From Sporolactobacillus kofuensis (GTDB lineage Bacteria; Bacillota; Bacilli; Bacillales; Sporolactobacillaceae), in the NCBI RefSeq assembly GCF_024125425.1, contig NZ_JAMXWN010000001.1, positions 124,001 through 188,000 on the forward strand: a stretch of 64,000 bases of DNA. The letters run 5' to 3'. Every line of letters begins with the position of its first letter. Within the stretch, counting starts at the first letter, position 1. The notes beneath the pieces were generated by a model that was not told where the DNA came from, ran no database searches, and saw nothing but the letters and a program-made list of their open reading frames with translations. The translations under genes were made by a program, and so were the position numbers. Shown piece by piece: positions 8,265 through 18,491 of this stretch.

Positions 8265-8696
8265 ATGTTTATGGGCGAATTTAATCACAGCATAGACACA
8301 AAGGGCCGTCTCATCATTCCATCGAAGTTTCGCGACGAACTCGGTGACAGCTTTGTGGTTACCCGTGGTCTTGATCAATGCCTTTTTGTTTATCCAATGG
8401 ATGAATGGCACAGAATAGAAGAAAAGCTTAAGTCACTTCCTTTTACCAAAAAGGACGCACGTGCTTTTACTCGTTTCTTCTTCTCTGGAGCCAGTGAATG
8501 TGTGTTGGACAAGCAAGGACGTGTGTCGATTAGTAATGGCCTTCGTGAGTATGCGAAACTGCTGAAAGATTGTGTGGTTATCGGAGTTTCCACACGCCTC
8601 GAAATATGGGATCAAGAGGCCTGGAGTCAATATTTTGCACAATCTGAAGAATCATTTAATGACATCTCGGAGAGCTTGCTTGATCTTGACCTCTAA
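8265..8696 (+). CDS. mraZ: MraZ, transcriptional regulator of the dcw cluster
   Basis: A 143-residue protein with two AbrB-like MraZ domains, each carrying the DxxGR signature (DTKGRLIIP near 12 and DKQGRVSIS near 84). MraZ forms a ring-shaped oligomer and binds direct repeats upstream of its own gene. The start ATG 8265 lies eight bases behind AGGAGG. It is the first gene of the division and wall cluster and is followed by rsmH after 41 bases. Confidence 0.96.
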   Translation: MFMGEFNHSIDTKGRLIIPSKFRDELGDSFVVTRGLDQCLFVYPMDEWHRIEEKLKSLPFTKKDARAFTRFFFSGASECVLDKQGRVSISNGLREYAKLLKDCVVIGVSTRLEIWDQEAWSQYFAQSEESFNDISESLLDLDL

Positions 8697-8737
8697 TTAA
8701 CGGATGATGCAAATCGTTCTTCGAGACGGGAGTCGGT

Positions 8738-9697
8738 ATGATGTTTGAGCATATTACAGTATTGAAGAATGAAGCAATTATGGGACTTAATCTTAACCCT
8801 GACGGAATCTATGTAGACTGTACACTTGGTGGCGGCGGGCATAGTGAACGGATTGCTGAACAACTTAATCATGGACATTTGTATGCTTTCGATCAAGATG
8901 ATGAAGCACTTGAGGCTGCATCACATCGTTTACATCACTTCTCTGACAAGATAACCTTTATCAAGTCAAATTTTCGTCATTTGGAACATGAACTCCATAC
9001 ACGGGGCGTGAATAAGGTTGACGGTATTCTCTTCGACCTTGGCGTGTCATCACCACAATTTGATCACGCGGATCGAGGATTCAGTTATCAGCATAACGGC
9101 CCGCTTGATATGCGTATGGATCGCCGTCAAGAATTGACAGCAGCTACCATCGTCAATCAGTGGCCCTTTGAACGTCTCGCACGTATATTTTTCATGTATG
9201 GTGAGGAAAAGTTCTCAAAAGCAATCGCAAGAAAAATTGAATTGCTTCGAGAAGATCACATGATCGAGACGACCGAGGAACTTTCAGAACTAATAAAAGA
9301 CGCAATACCAGCACCTGCGCGTAGAACAGGTGGACATCCTGCAAAACGTGTTTTTCAAGCATTGCGTATTGCCGTTAATGACGAACTGGGAAGTTTCGAT
9401 GAAGCGCTCAGTCAATCACTCCGAATGCTGACTATTGGTGGACGCGTTGCCGTCATCACATTTCAATCCCTTGAAGACAAGTTATGCAAACAATTTTTTA
9501 AAAAATATAGTGAGCCACCTGAATTACCACCGGGCCTTCCGGTTATTCCTGAAGCATACCAACCGGTATTGAAAAAAATCAGTCGTAAACCAATTGTTCC
9601 GTCAACGGAAGAATTGGCGACAAATAACCGTTCTCGATCGGCCAAACTTAGAATTGCTGAGAAAGTAAGGGAAATTAAGGAGGATGAGGAGCAGTGA
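8738..9697 (+). CDS. rsmH: 16S rRNA (cytosine(1402)-N4)-methyltransferase RsmH
   Basis: A 319-residue SAM-dependent enzyme that methylates C1402 in the decoding centre of 16S rRNA. Motifs seen are [14 protein letters not shown] (SAM binding), [14 protein letters not shown], and the [14 protein letters not shown] block. Either of two adjacent ATGs (8738, 8741) could serve behind GGGAG. The last codons overlap ftsL by four bases. Confidence 0.96.
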   Translation: MMFEHITVLKNEAIMGLNLNPDGIYVDCTLGGGGHSERIAEQLNHGHLYAFDQDDEALEAASHRLHHFSDKITFIKSNFRHLEHELHTRGVNKVDGILFDLGVSSPQFDHADRGFSYQHNGPLDMRMDRRQELTAATIVNQWPFERLARIFFMYGEEKFSKAIARKIELLREDHMIETTEELSELIKDAIPAPARRTGGHPAKRVFQALRIAVNDELGSFDEALSQSLRMLTIGGRVAVITFQSLEDKLCKQFFKKYSEPPELPPGLPVIPEAYQPVLKKISRKPIVPSTEELATNNRSRSAKLRIAEKVREIKEDEEQ

Positions 9698-10050
9698 ATC
9701 AGAGTCAGCAAGCAATCAAGGTGCAAAGACAGGAGTATGTAGAACCAAGACGCCAGGAAGAACAGATTGTCATCACCCGGCGCATTACAAAAGGTGAAAA
9801 AAGTTTATGGGCAATGGCAGCTACGGTCTTATTTATTCTATCCTTTTGTATCGTTGCCAATCAAGCAAGACTATACATGGCTTCACAAGAGATTGCTTCT
9901 CTGCAATCTAAGATTGAAGATCAATCGAAGATAACGCAACAATTAAAAGCTGATTCTGACAGCCTAAGCTCTCCTGAACGGATTGTTCAATTTGCAGAGA
10001 AAGAACTTGGTCTGAAGCTGGATATTGAAAATATCAAGGTACTTCCTTAA
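9694..10050 (+). CDS. ftsL: Cell division protein FtsL
   Basis: A 118-residue bitopic protein with a basic cytoplasmic N-terminus, one transmembrane segment (about 39-57) and an extracytoplasmic leucine-zipper-like coiled coil (about 60-100). FtsL forms the divisome core with DivIB and DivIC and activates septal wall synthesis. The start is GTG 9694 behind GAGGAGC, overlapping the rsmH stop. The sequence is divergent, as usual; the call rests on topology and on position between rsmH and pbpB. Confidence 0.92.
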   Translation: MNQSQQAIKVQRQEYVEPRRQEEQIVITRRITKGEKSLWAMAATVLFILSFCIVANQARLYMASQEIASLQSKIEDQSKITQQLKADSDSLSSPERIVQFAEKELGLKLDIENIKVLP

Positions 10051-10064
10051 GGTGGTTTTCCCCC

Positions 10065-12254
10065 ATGTTTCAAAGAAAAAGAAGATTAATAAGTTTTTGG
10101 GCAGGTCTAGTCGGCGGTATTTTTATGCTGGCTTTTTTTGTCATTATCGGACGTTTCGTCTATATTGCGCAGGGTAAAGAAATTGACGGACATCATTTAA
10201 TACGTATTGGAAAAAGCCAATGGTCTCAATATAAAATCGTTGACGAGAAACGGGGCACCATATACTCGGATAATGGGCGAATCCTTGCAGAAGATGTTCC
10301 CGCATACACACTGTATGCAATTCTAAATAAGAGCAGCGACAACTATGTGAAAGATAAGCAAAAAACGGCTGAAGAATTGGCACCGATTCTTGGGATGAAG
10401 GTATCGGATGTTTTATCGATTCTCAATCGAAAAGCCTATCAGGTCGAATTTGGCACCAAAGGCAAAATGTTAAGCTCCGCCAAGAAAAAAGAAATTGATC
10501 GTCTAAAATTGCCTGGTATTGGCTATTTGACCGAATCGAAACGTTATTACCCAGATCAATCAAGTGCTGCGTATACCTTAGGGTTTACTCAAATAAATCC
10601 GGTGAATAATCAGCAAAAAGGTGTTTTTGGTATTGAACAATCTTTGGATAATTATCTTACGGAGAAAGATGGTTCGATCCGCTATTACCGTAGCCTGTCT
10701 GGGGTGCCTATTCCTGATGAACGAGAGAAGATAAAAAAATCGTCACCTGGAAAAGACGTCTATTTGACACTGAATTCGCGCATCCAGACGGTACTGGAAC
10801 AAGCGATGACAAGAGTAGATAATGAATATAAACCGGAGAGTATGATCGGGATCGCAGCAGACCCAAAGACGGGTAAAATTCTTGCGATGTCAACGTTACC
10901 CGGTTTTAACCCCAATAAACGCGATATTAAGAACTTTAGTAATGCCGCAATATCTGAACCATACGAACCGGGTTCCGTAATGAAGACTTTTACAGTTGCC
11001 TCAGCAATGGATGCAGGCGTTTATAAGGGATCCAACACCTATGCCTCCGGTGAGTACAAAACGGCCGGGGGAACGATTCATGATTGGAACCGTCAAGGTT
11101 GGGGGACAATTAGTTTCAATCAAGGCTTTGAACTTTCGTCAAATGTTGGTATGTCTGTTCTAACAGACAAATATTTAGGGGTAAATAAATTATACGATTA
11201 TTACCGGAAATTCGGTTTTATGCAGAAGACAGGGATAGACCTTCCTGGGGAACGTTCAAGTCTTGTGAACTGGCAATGGAAACTTGATAAACTTGAAGCT
11301 TCATTTGGACAGGGTTCAGCGTTTACAGCGATACAGATTGTCCAAGCAGCGACAGCCATAGGAAATAACGGCAAAATGATGCAGCCCTATGTCGTCGATA
11401 AAATCATTAACCCTGAAACAAAAAAGATTATTATGCAACACCATCCCAAAGTCGCGGGTCATCCGGTTTCTGCAGCTGCAGCAGAACAGACACGAGCACT
11501 TATGCGCAAAGTCGTAACGAATAAAAACGTAGTTAACGGAGCAGGTGCAACGGGTCTTGACTATGACCTGCCGGGTTATGATGTAATCGGCAAAACAGGT
11601 ACAGCTCAAATCTCTCAGAACGGTCAATATCTGCTCGGAAAGAACAATTATGTGTACTCATTTCTCGGGATGGCACCTGAGAAGGATCCGAAACTAATTG
11701 TTTATGTTGCCGTCAAACAGCCGCACTTGAAACCTACTGATCTAGGATCTGAACCTGTTGTTGATATTGTTCGCCCTGTCATGACGAGTGCCTTGCAATA
11801 TTTGCAAGTCGATAAGAAAACGAGTGAATCTGGCGAGAAGAAACAGCTCCCATCTATCAAATTTAACTCATATATTGGCGATGATATGGCGGAGGCGGCA
11901 CAGACCCTAACAAGTCAAGGTGTTGTTCCAATTACTCTTGGTTCGGGAACGATCAGAAAACAGATGCCTTATCCAGGGGAAATTTTGTATTCGGGTAGTA
12001 AAGTTATCTTATCCGGGGATGGGACAAAAAAAATACCCGACCTTACAGGATGGTCTCTTGCAGATCTCATGAAACTGGCAGATATGGAAGATTTGAAGTT
12101 AGTGACTAAGGGAGACGGATTTGTCGTTACCCAAAAACCAGCGCGCGGAACCCCGATTAAATCGGGGAGTGTGCTCACTGTTCAATTGCAATCTGAGAAG
12201 ACTAATTCTAGTACAGATGGATCATCCGTTGTAAAACAACCAAGTAATCCATAA
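10065..12254 (+). CDS. pbpB: Penicillin-binding protein 2B, septal transpeptidase
   Basis: A 729-residue class B penicillin-binding protein for septal peptidoglycan cross-linking. It has one N-terminal membrane anchor (about 11-33), a dimerization domain, and a transpeptidase domain with Ser304-x-x-Lys307, Ser358-Ser-Asn360 and Lys510-Thr-Gly512. Two PASTA domains follow (about 590-710), then a Ser-rich tail. The start ATG 10065 lies 14 bases after ftsL. This is the vegetative division enzyme; the adjacent paralogue SpoVD serves the spore cortex. Confidence 0.95.
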   Translation: MFQRKRRLISFWAGLVGGIFMLAFFVIIGRFVYIAQGKEIDGHHLIRIGKSQWSQYKIVDEKRGTIYSDNGRILAEDVPAYTLYAILNKSSDNYVKDKQKTAEELAPILGMKVSDVLSILNRKAYQVEFGTKGKMLSSAKKKEIDRLKLPGIGYLTESKRYYPDQSSAAYTLGFTQINPVNNQQKGVFGIEQSLDNYLTEKDGSIRYYRSLSGVPIPDEREKIKKSSPGKDVYLTLNSRIQTVLEQAMTRVDNEYKPESMIGIAADPKTGKILAMSTLPGFNPNKRDIKNFSNAAISEPYEPGSVMKTFTVASAMDAGVYKGSNTYASGEYKTAGGTIHDWNRQGWGTISFNQGFELSSNVGMSVLTDKYLGVNKLYDYYRKFGFMQKTGIDLPGERSSLVNWQWKLDKLEASFGQGSAFTAIQIVQAATAIGNNGKMMQPYVVDKIINPETKKIIMQHHPKVAGHPVSAAAAEQTRALMRKVVTNKNVVNGAGATGLDYDLPGYDVIGKTGTAQISQNGQYLLGKNNYVYSFLGMAPEKDPKLIVYVAVKQPHLKPTDLGSEPVVDIVRPVMTSALQYLQVDKKTSESGEKKQLPSIKFNSYIGDDMAEAAQTLTSQGVVPITLGSGTIRKQMPYPGEILYSGSKVILSGDGTKKIPDLTGWSLADLMKLADMEDLKLVTKGDGFVVTQKPARGTPIKSGSVLTVQLQSEKTNSSTDGSSVVKQPSNP

Positions 12255-12350
12255 TGTACAATTCTTAATTGAGAACTACACGAGAGCTCGTTCTATTTTT
12301 CCTTGACTGTTCATATGGGTAGGACAAGGAAAGATGAGAGGGGGCTTATT

Positions 12351-14291
12351 GTGCGTGTATCAAAAGTTACGGTAAAGAGGCGGCTGCTGTTCTTCTTATC
12401 TGTAGGATTATTTGTTTTCGCAGTCTTTATCGTTAGACTCGCTTATGTGCAACTCTTTGAGAATAATCAATTAACCAAGATCGCACTTGATTTGTGGAGC
12501 CGTAGAATACCTTATGAGGCCGAACGTGGAAAAATCCTGGATAGCCGTGGGAAGATTCTTGCCACAAATGTGAGCAGTCCTTCAATTCTAGTTGTTCCTC
12601 GGCAGGTAAAAGATAAAAAAGAAACAGCGGAGAAACTCGCATCGGTGCTCAATATGAGTCCAAAAAGAGCTTATGAAAAAGTAACAAAGAGTGAATCAAT
12701 CGTTCGTATTACACCTGAGGGTAGAAAAATTTCGAATGAAAAAGCCTCTCAAGTTAAAGCACTTGGTCTACCGGGTGTCTTTGTTGCAGAAGACTTCAAA
12801 CGTGATTACCCTAAAGGAAACTACTTAGCACATGTTTTAGGTTTTGCTGGAATTGACAATCAGGGACTCACCGGTTTGGAATCCTATTATAATGATGGGC
12901 TAAAAGGTAAGAATGGTCATGTCGCCTTTTTCTCTGATGTTCATGGCAATCGAATGTCAAGCCTAAAAGATCAGTATATCCCTCCGACTAGTGGTTCTAG
13001 TCTACAACTTACCATTGACTCGCGCGTTCAATCGATTATCGAACGTGAGTTGAATAATACGGTTGCTCAGTATCATCCGGACAGCGCAATGGCGATTGCT
13101 ATGGATCCCAATACAGGGGCAATACTAGGGATGTCCTCGAAACCGGACTTTAATCCCGAAAACTATAAAAAAGTATCTCCAGATGTCTATAATCATAATC
13201 TGCCGATTTGGAAAACTTATGAGCCGGGTTCAACATTTAAGGTTATCACCTTAGCAGCGGCACTTCAGGAAAAGGCTGTGAACTTAAATAAGGATCACTT
13301 CTTTGATTCAGGATCTGTTGAAGTATCCGGAGCGAATTTACATTGCTGGAAAAGAGGAGGACATGGGGAGGAAACATTTCTTCAAGTGGTTCAGAATTCA
13401 TGTAATCCCGGTTTTGTCGCGCTTGGTGAAAGGGTAGGAAAAGATAAACTTTTTTCTTACATTCATAAATTTGGATTTGGCGAGAAGACCGGAATTGATC
13501 TTCAAGGAGAGGCTAAGGGCATCCTTTTTAACGCAGATAAGATTGGTCCGCTTGAAGCTGCAACAACTGCGTTCGGGCAAGGCGTTTCAGTTACCCCAAT
13601 TCAACAGATTGCAGCTGTTTCAGCAGCAGTTAATGGGGGCTATCTCTACCAGCCTCAATTAGCAAAAGCTTGGATCGATACAGATACTGGAAAGACGATA
13701 AATCGTGTTGAGCCGGTCATGAAGAGACGCGTCATATCGGAACAAACTTCAAAAGAGGTCCGAAGTGCGCTTGAAAGTGTGGTTGCACAAGGAACCGGTC
13801 GAAATGCCTATGTACAAGGGTATAGGATCGGAGGCAAGACTGGAACGGCTCAAAAGGTAGATCCCAAAACGGGTCGATACATGAGCAATAATTATATTGT
13901 ATCGTTTATGGGTTTTGCTCCCGCAAACAATCCGAAAATTGTTGTCTACGTTGCAGTTGATAATCCAAAAGGTGTTTTACAATTCGGTGGTACCGTATCC
14001 GCTCCGATCGCCGGACGGATTATTGGGGATAGTCTTAGTGCGATGGGGATTAAAAAACAAACCGGCGGATTGGAAAAAGAGCTCCGTTGGCCTGATCAAC
14101 CATTGATAAAGATACCGGATTTAAGAGGCATGGATAAGAATGATTTGAGAAATGCGCTCTTTGACCTAAAACTCAAGTCTGAAGGTAAAGGGGATATTGT
14201 AACGATGCAATCGCCAAAGCCGGGAATTAAGGTCAAACAAGGTTCAACAATAATGATATACTTAGGTGACAAAAAGAAAGCAGACGATTAA
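12351..14291 (+). CDS. spoVD: Stage V sporulation penicillin-binding protein SpoVD
   Basis: A 646-residue class B penicillin-binding protein needed for spore cortex synthesis, the same length as B. subtilis SpoVD. It has a membrane anchor (about 10-33), a transpeptidase domain with Ser294-x-x-Lys297, Ser350-Cys-Asn352 and Lys496-Thr-Gly498, and one C-terminal PASTA domain. I start at GTG 12351, directly behind GAGGGGG, giving the typical MRVSKVTVKRR N-terminus; the open frame runs 16 codons further upstream without a ribosome site. The partner SpoVE is encoded at 19916. Confidence 0.95.
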   Translation: MRVSKVTVKRRLLFFLSVGLFVFAVFIVRLAYVQLFENNQLTKIALDLWSRRIPYEAERGKILDSRGKILATNVSSPSILVVPRQVKDKKETAEKLASVLNMSPKRAYEKVTKSESIVRITPEGRKISNEKASQVKALGLPGVFVAEDFKRDYPKGNYLAHVLGFAGIDNQGLTGLESYYNDGLKGKNGHVAFFSDVHGNRMSSLKDQYIPPTSGSSLQLTIDSRVQSIIERELNNTVAQYHPDSAMAIAMDPNTGAILGMSSKPDFNPENYKKVSPDVYNHNLPIWKTYEPGSTFKVITLAAALQEKAVNLNKDHFFDSGSVEVSGANLHCWKRGGHGEETFLQVVQNSCNPGFVALGERVGKDKLFSYIHKFGFGEKTGIDLQGEAKGILFNADKIGPLEAATTAFGQGVSVTPIQQIAAVSAAVNGGYLYQPQLAKAWIDTDTGKTINRVEPVMKRRVISEQTSKEVRSALESVVAQGTGRNAYVQGYRIGGKTGTAQKVDPKTGRYMSNNYIVSFMGFAPANNPKIVVYVAVDNPKGVLQFGGTVSAPIAGRIIGDSLSAMGIKKQTGGLEKELRWPDQPLIKIPDLRGMDKNDLRNALFDLKLKSEGKGDIVTMQSPKPGIKVKQGSTIMIYLGDKKKADD

Positions 14292-14365
14292 AATAAGCAA
14301 TGGACGCAAGGGGTCAGGTGTCTCTAAGTAGACCCCTGGGTATACATAAAGAATTAGAAAATTTT

Positions 14366-14397
14366 CCAGATGTATTTTCCCATCTGGTATCTTTTTT
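14366..14397 (+). terminator. Terminator after spoVD
   Basis: CCAGATG (14366-14372) pairs with CATCTGG (14381-14387), followed by a T-rich run. It separates spoVD from the mur genes, so murE may have its own promoter in 14400-14540; none was clear to me. Confidence 0.72.
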
Positions 14398-14548
14398 CTT
14401 TGCTCTTGTGTTCAAGAATGTCAACTCTGCGTCACCTAATGAGCAAAATGTACGTAGATTATTTATTTGACGATTAAATAGATAACTTGCGATGATCATT
14501 GGCGATGCATGGGGTTCACTATTACGAAGATGAAGGACGTGTCAAGAA

Positions 14549-16018
14549 ATGAAACTTGCGGATTGCCTAGAGGCTCTCGTTGATTTTCAACAAGTAGGAG
14601 AGGGAAATCCGGATATCAGCGAAATTATTATTGATTCGCGGAAGGTAAAGCCGGGATCTTTGTTTTTCTGTATTAAAGGGCATCATGTGGACGGTCATCG
14701 CTTTGCTGCTCAAGCGGAGGCTTGTGGTGCAGCTGCTTTAGTCGCACAGGATAAAGTTGATGTGTCGATTCCTGTCATCTATGTTGGTGATACGCATCGC
14801 GCATTGGCGATGATCTCCGATCACTTTTACGGTCATCCGAGCCAGGCGCTTCATTTGATAGGCGTGACCGGTACAAACGGAAAAACAACCATCACTTATC
14901 TCGTACAATCGATTCAGGAAGCCGCAGGCATTAATACCGGATTAATCGGAACTATGGGTATGCGTTATAAAGATGAACGGATTCCCGTACAAAATACAAC
15001 CCCTGAAGTGCATCTCATCCATAAAAATTTGGCTGAGATGAAAGCACAAGGTGCAACTTCTGTGGTCATGGAAACTTCATCGAATGCACTGTATGACGGA
15101 AGGGTTCATGGCTGTGATATTAATGTCGGTATTTTTACCAATTTGACAGAAGATCATCTTGACTTACATGGAACGATGAAAGACTATATGTATGCGAAAA
15201 GCCTTCTTTTTTCGCAGCTTGGAAATAGTTATAGGAGCGGGCAAATTAAAGCGGCAGTTTTGAATAATGATGATCCCGCATCTGAGGTATATAAACATAT
15301 GACTGCGGCACATGTGATCACTTATGGAATTAATTCCCTCGCAGATTATCGTGCGACAGCGATTAAAATTACACCAACAGGAACAACATTCCGTTTGGAA
15401 ATCAAAGGCAAAAGCTACCCGGTCGCTATGAAATTAATCGGTAAATTCAGTGTCTACAATGTATTGGCAGCATTGGCTGCATGTTCACTTAGCGGAATCA
15501 AAGTAGAAGATATGATTCACACGGTTGAACAAATCAATGGTGTTGCGGGACGTTTTGAACCCGTCGTGGCCGGTCAAGATTTTACGGTAATCGTTGACTA
15601 TTCGCACACTCCGGACAGCCTGGAGAATGCATTGAGCACGATAAAGGAATTTGCAAAGAAACGCATTATTGCTCTTGTCGGATGCGGTGGCGATCGTGAA
15701 CGAGGAAAGCGACCGATTATGGCCAAGATAGCGGTTGATGAGAGTGATTTGGCAATTTTGACTTCTGATAATCCACGTACGGAGGACCCTGAAGAAATTC
15801 TCGCGGAAATGGAAGCCGGAGTAACAGGACGCTCTTATGTGAAAATTACAGACCGCCGTGAAGCGATCCGTTATGCAATGGAACACGCTGAGCGTGGCGA
15901 TATCGTGCTGATTGCCGGTAAGGGACATGAAGATTATCAGATTATCGGTTCGACGAAGCATCACTTTGATGACCGTGAAGAGGCACGTACAGCGATTGTC
16001 GCGCGAATAAACAAATAA
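14549..16018 (+). CDS. murE: UDP-MurNAc-tripeptide synthetase MurE (meso-diaminopimelate adding)
   Basis: A 489-residue Mur ligase that adds the third amino acid to UDP-MurNAc-L-Ala-D-Glu. The ATP loop TGTNGKTT is at 107-114 and the carbamylated lysine is Lys217 in YAKSLLF. The specificity motif DNPR is at 407-410 and marks meso-diaminopimelate use, as in B. subtilis and unlike the L-lysine enzymes of cocci. murF follows after 40 bases that contain a small ACAGC/GCTGT hairpin without a T-run. Confidence 0.96.
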   Translation: MKLADCLEALVDFQQVGEGNPDISEIIIDSRKVKPGSLFFCIKGHHVDGHRFAAQAEACGAAALVAQDKVDVSIPVIYVGDTHRALAMISDHFYGHPSQALHLIGVTGTNGKTTITYLVQSIQEAAGINTGLIGTMGMRYKDERIPVQNTTPEVHLIHKNLAEMKAQGATSVVMETSSNALYDGRVHGCDINVGIFTNLTEDHLDLHGTMKDYMYAKSLLFSQLGNSYRSGQIKAAVLNNDDPASEVYKHMTAAHVITYGINSLADYRATAIKITPTGTTFRLEIKGKSYPVAMKLIGKFSVYNVLAALAACSLSGIKVEDMIHTVEQINGVAGRFEPVVAGQDFTVIVDYSHTPDSLENALSTIKEFAKKRIIALVGCGGDRERGKRPIMAKIAVDESDLAILTSDNPRTEDPEEILAEMEAGVTGRSYVKITDRREAIRYAMEHAERGDIVLIAGKGHEDYQIIGSTKHHFDDREEARTAIVARINK

Positions 16019-16058
16019 ACGGACAGCTTTCGCTGTACCAATTGAGGGAGAACAATAA

Positions 16059-17432
16059 ATGAGTATCGGAGTAGATATAGTCAGAGGCCAGGCTATTCAA
16101 ATGATCGGCAATTCTGCACACATCAACCGGCTGAACATTATGACGGACAGTCGCAAGCCCGTAGAGAAAGGTCTTTTTGTACCTCTAGTTGGTGATCATT
16201 TTAATGGGCACCAATTCTTGAATCAAGCAATTGAGCACGGCGCCGTTGCGGCAATCTGGATGGAGAGAGAACCCGTTCCGGAGGATCTCCCAGAAGATTT
16301 TCCATTATTTTTTGTGCGAGACTCGCTCTCTGCTCTGCAAAGCATGGCAAAAAGTTATCTGAATCAAATTTGTCCTAAAATTATCGCTGTAACTGGATCA
16401 AATGGAAAAACAACAACGAAAGATATGTTATACGGCATTCTTCATCAATCATTCAAAACGTATAAGACTCAAGGAAACTACAACAATCATCTTGGTGTTC
16501 CAATTACGGTACTGTCTATGCCACAGGACACTGAAGTGCTTGTTGTGGAAATGGGAATGAATCATTTCGGTGAACTGACTTCTCTTAGTCAAATGGTTAA
16601 ACCGGATATTGCAATAATCACGAATATTGGTGAATCTCATATTGAGTATCTGGGCAGTCGAGAAGGAATTGCAAAAGCGAAACTCGAAATTGTCAATGGA
16701 CTGAAGAAAAGAGGAACATTGATTTTAGATGGCGATGAACCGCTTCTTTCAAATATTCAAACATACGCTTTTCAGATTGTGCGCTGTGGTTTTGGTAATC
16801 AGAACAATTGGCGTATTACTGACGTCGTTGAGTCCGTATCAGGAAGCCAATTCTCATTAAATAAGCAAGAGGAACACTATCACGTTCCTGTGCTCGGCAG
16901 GCATAATGTGAAAAACGCGGTGCTTAGTGTAACGGCCGCTCGAATCTTGGGCATGGATATGGAAAGAATTCGAGAAGGCTTGGAACAATTGAAATTGACC
17001 AAATTACGTTTTGAAAAGGTTAGCGGGATTCACGGATCCGTATTAATCAATGATTGCTATAATGCCAGTCCAACATCCATGAAAGCTTCATTGGAAACAT
17101 TAAAGACTTTACCAGGATTTAACAGACGTGTTGCGGTACTTGGGGACATGTATGAACTCGGAAGCAACGAAGAAGACTTGCACAAAAGTGTAGCGGATGT
17201 TCTGAACGCACCGCTTACCCATCTCGTCACCATTGGCAGCAAAGGAGCTTGGATTGCTGATGGGATACGAGAAAAAGGCGACGATCAAAAAATAGAAGTG
17301 CGTTCATTCGCTACAAAAAATGAAGCGGAGCCCTACCTTGCTTCATTACTTAATGATCAAACGGTAATGTTGTTCAAAGCATCAAGGTTACTTGAATTGG
17401 AAAAATTATCGAGTAAATTTGTTGTAAAGTAA
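16059..17432 (+). CDS. murF: UDP-MurNAc-tripeptide-D-alanyl-D-alanine ligase MurF
   Basis: A 457-residue Mur ligase that adds D-Ala-D-Ala to complete the pentapeptide precursor. It has the ATP loop TGSNGKTTTK (about 111-120), the EMGMNHFGE motif and the NDCYNASPTSM block characteristic of MurF. The start ATG 16059 follows GAGGGAGAAC. In B. subtilis murF sits with ddl elsewhere; here it lies between murE and mraY, the more ancestral dcw order. Confidence 0.95.
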   Translation: MSIGVDIVRGQAIQMIGNSAHINRLNIMTDSRKPVEKGLFVPLVGDHFNGHQFLNQAIEHGAVAAIWMEREPVPEDLPEDFPLFFVRDSLSALQSMAKSYLNQICPKIIAVTGSNGKTTTKDMLYGILHQSFKTYKTQGNYNNHLGVPITVLSMPQDTEVLVVEMGMNHFGELTSLSQMVKPDIAIITNIGESHIEYLGSREGIAKAKLEIVNGLKKRGTLILDGDEPLLSNIQTYAFQIVRCGFGNQNNWRITDVVESVSGSQFSLNKQEEHYHVPVLGRHNVKNAVLSVTAARILGMDMERIREGLEQLKLTKLRFEKVSGIHGSVLINDCYNASPTSMKASLETLKTLPGFNRRVAVLGDMYELGSNEEDLHKSVADVLNAPLTHLVTIGSKGAWIADGIREKGDDQKIEVRSFATKNEAEPYLASLLNDQTVMLFKASRLLELEKLSSKFVVK

Positions 17433-17513
17433 TCGTAAATTAAGTCATACCGTACGTGGAAAGTCATTAAGATTAGTTATTTTGGCCTCGCAATTAAAGG
17501 AGCGAAAGGATTT

Positions 17514-18491
17514 ATGACATTGACATTATTATTTGGTTTAGCCATTTCTTTTTTAGTTACACTTGTAGTTGCACCTTTTTTCATACCACTTTTGCGTCGA
17601 TTACACTTTGGACAATACATTCGGGAAGAAGGTCCGAAAAGTCATCAAAAAAAAGCGGGAACTCCGACAATGGGAGGCGTCATTTTCCTCTTTGGTCTAA
17701 TTGTCGGTATTCTTGTTATGGCGTTGAAATACCATATGACCACCCAGGACACCTACATGCTTCTCTTTGTCACGTTAGGCTTTGGACTTATCGGTTTACT
17801 TGATGATTTCATCAAAATATCGATGAAACGAAATATGGGTTTGACCTCGAAACAAAAAATGGCGGCTCAGCTCATCATTTCAATTGTTTTCTTATTCATC
17901 ATGACACGCTATGATTATTCAACCTATCTTTCTTTTCCCGGAACGGATTTTATGGTAAACATGCATTGGTTCTATCCGTTGTTTGTTATTTTTCTTCTTA
18001 TTGGCGTTCCAAATGCCACAAATCTTACGGATGGGATGGATGGACTGCTGTCCGGACTCGCGGCCATTGCATTTGCTGCTTATGCAGTTATTGCTTGGGT
18101 CTCTATGAATCTTGGCGTTGCGGTGTTTGCGACCGTAATGCTTGGCGGGTTACTCGGTTTTCTTATTTTTAATGCACATCCTGCTCGAGTATTTATGGGG
18201 GATACTGGGTCGCTGGCGATTGGTGGCGGTCTTGCAGGCATGGCGATTCTTACAAATTCTGAGATCCTACTTGCGATTATCGGCGGTGTCTTTGCACTAG
18301 AAACTCTATCCGTGATTATCCAAGTAATCTCTTTTAAGACGACAGGTCGACGCGTCTTTAAAATGAGTCCGATTCATCATCATTTTGAATTGTCCGGCTG
18401 GTCAGAGTGGAAAGTTGTTACTGTATTCTGGATCGTCGGTCTGATTCTTGCTGTTCTTGGAATATATCTAAAGGTAGGGATCGTAGGTTGA
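17514..18491 (+). CDS. mraY: Phospho-MurNAc-pentapeptide transferase MraY
   Basis: A 325-residue polytopic membrane enzyme that makes lipid I by transferring phospho-MurNAc-pentapeptide to undecaprenyl phosphate. Conserved cytoplasmic motifs are visible: KKAGTPTMGG, LLDDFIK, NATNLTDGMDGL and the late MSPIHHHFE. About ten membrane segments are evident. The stop codon overlaps the TTG start of murD (TTGA), so the two genes are coupled. Confidence 0.96.
   Translation: MTLTLLFGLAISFLVTLVVAPFFIPLLRRLHFGQYIREEGPKSHQKKAGTPTMGGVIFLFGLIVGILVMALKYHMTTQDTYMLLFVTLGFGLIGLLDDFIKISMKRNMGLTSKQKMAAQLIISIVFLFIMTRYDYSTYLSFPGTDFMVNMHWFYPLFVIFLLIGVPNATNLTDGMDGLLSGLAAIAFAAYAVIAWVSMNLGVAVFATVMLGGLLGFLIFNAHPARVFMGDTGSLAIGGGLAGMAILTNSEILLAIIGGVFALETLSVIIQVISFKTTGRRVFKMSPIHHHFELSGWSEWKVVTVFWIVGLILAVLGIYLKVGIVG

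Noticed and set aside
15485-15964. 159-codon minus-strand frame inside murE
   Set aside because: A shadow frame antisense to a clearly conserved gene.
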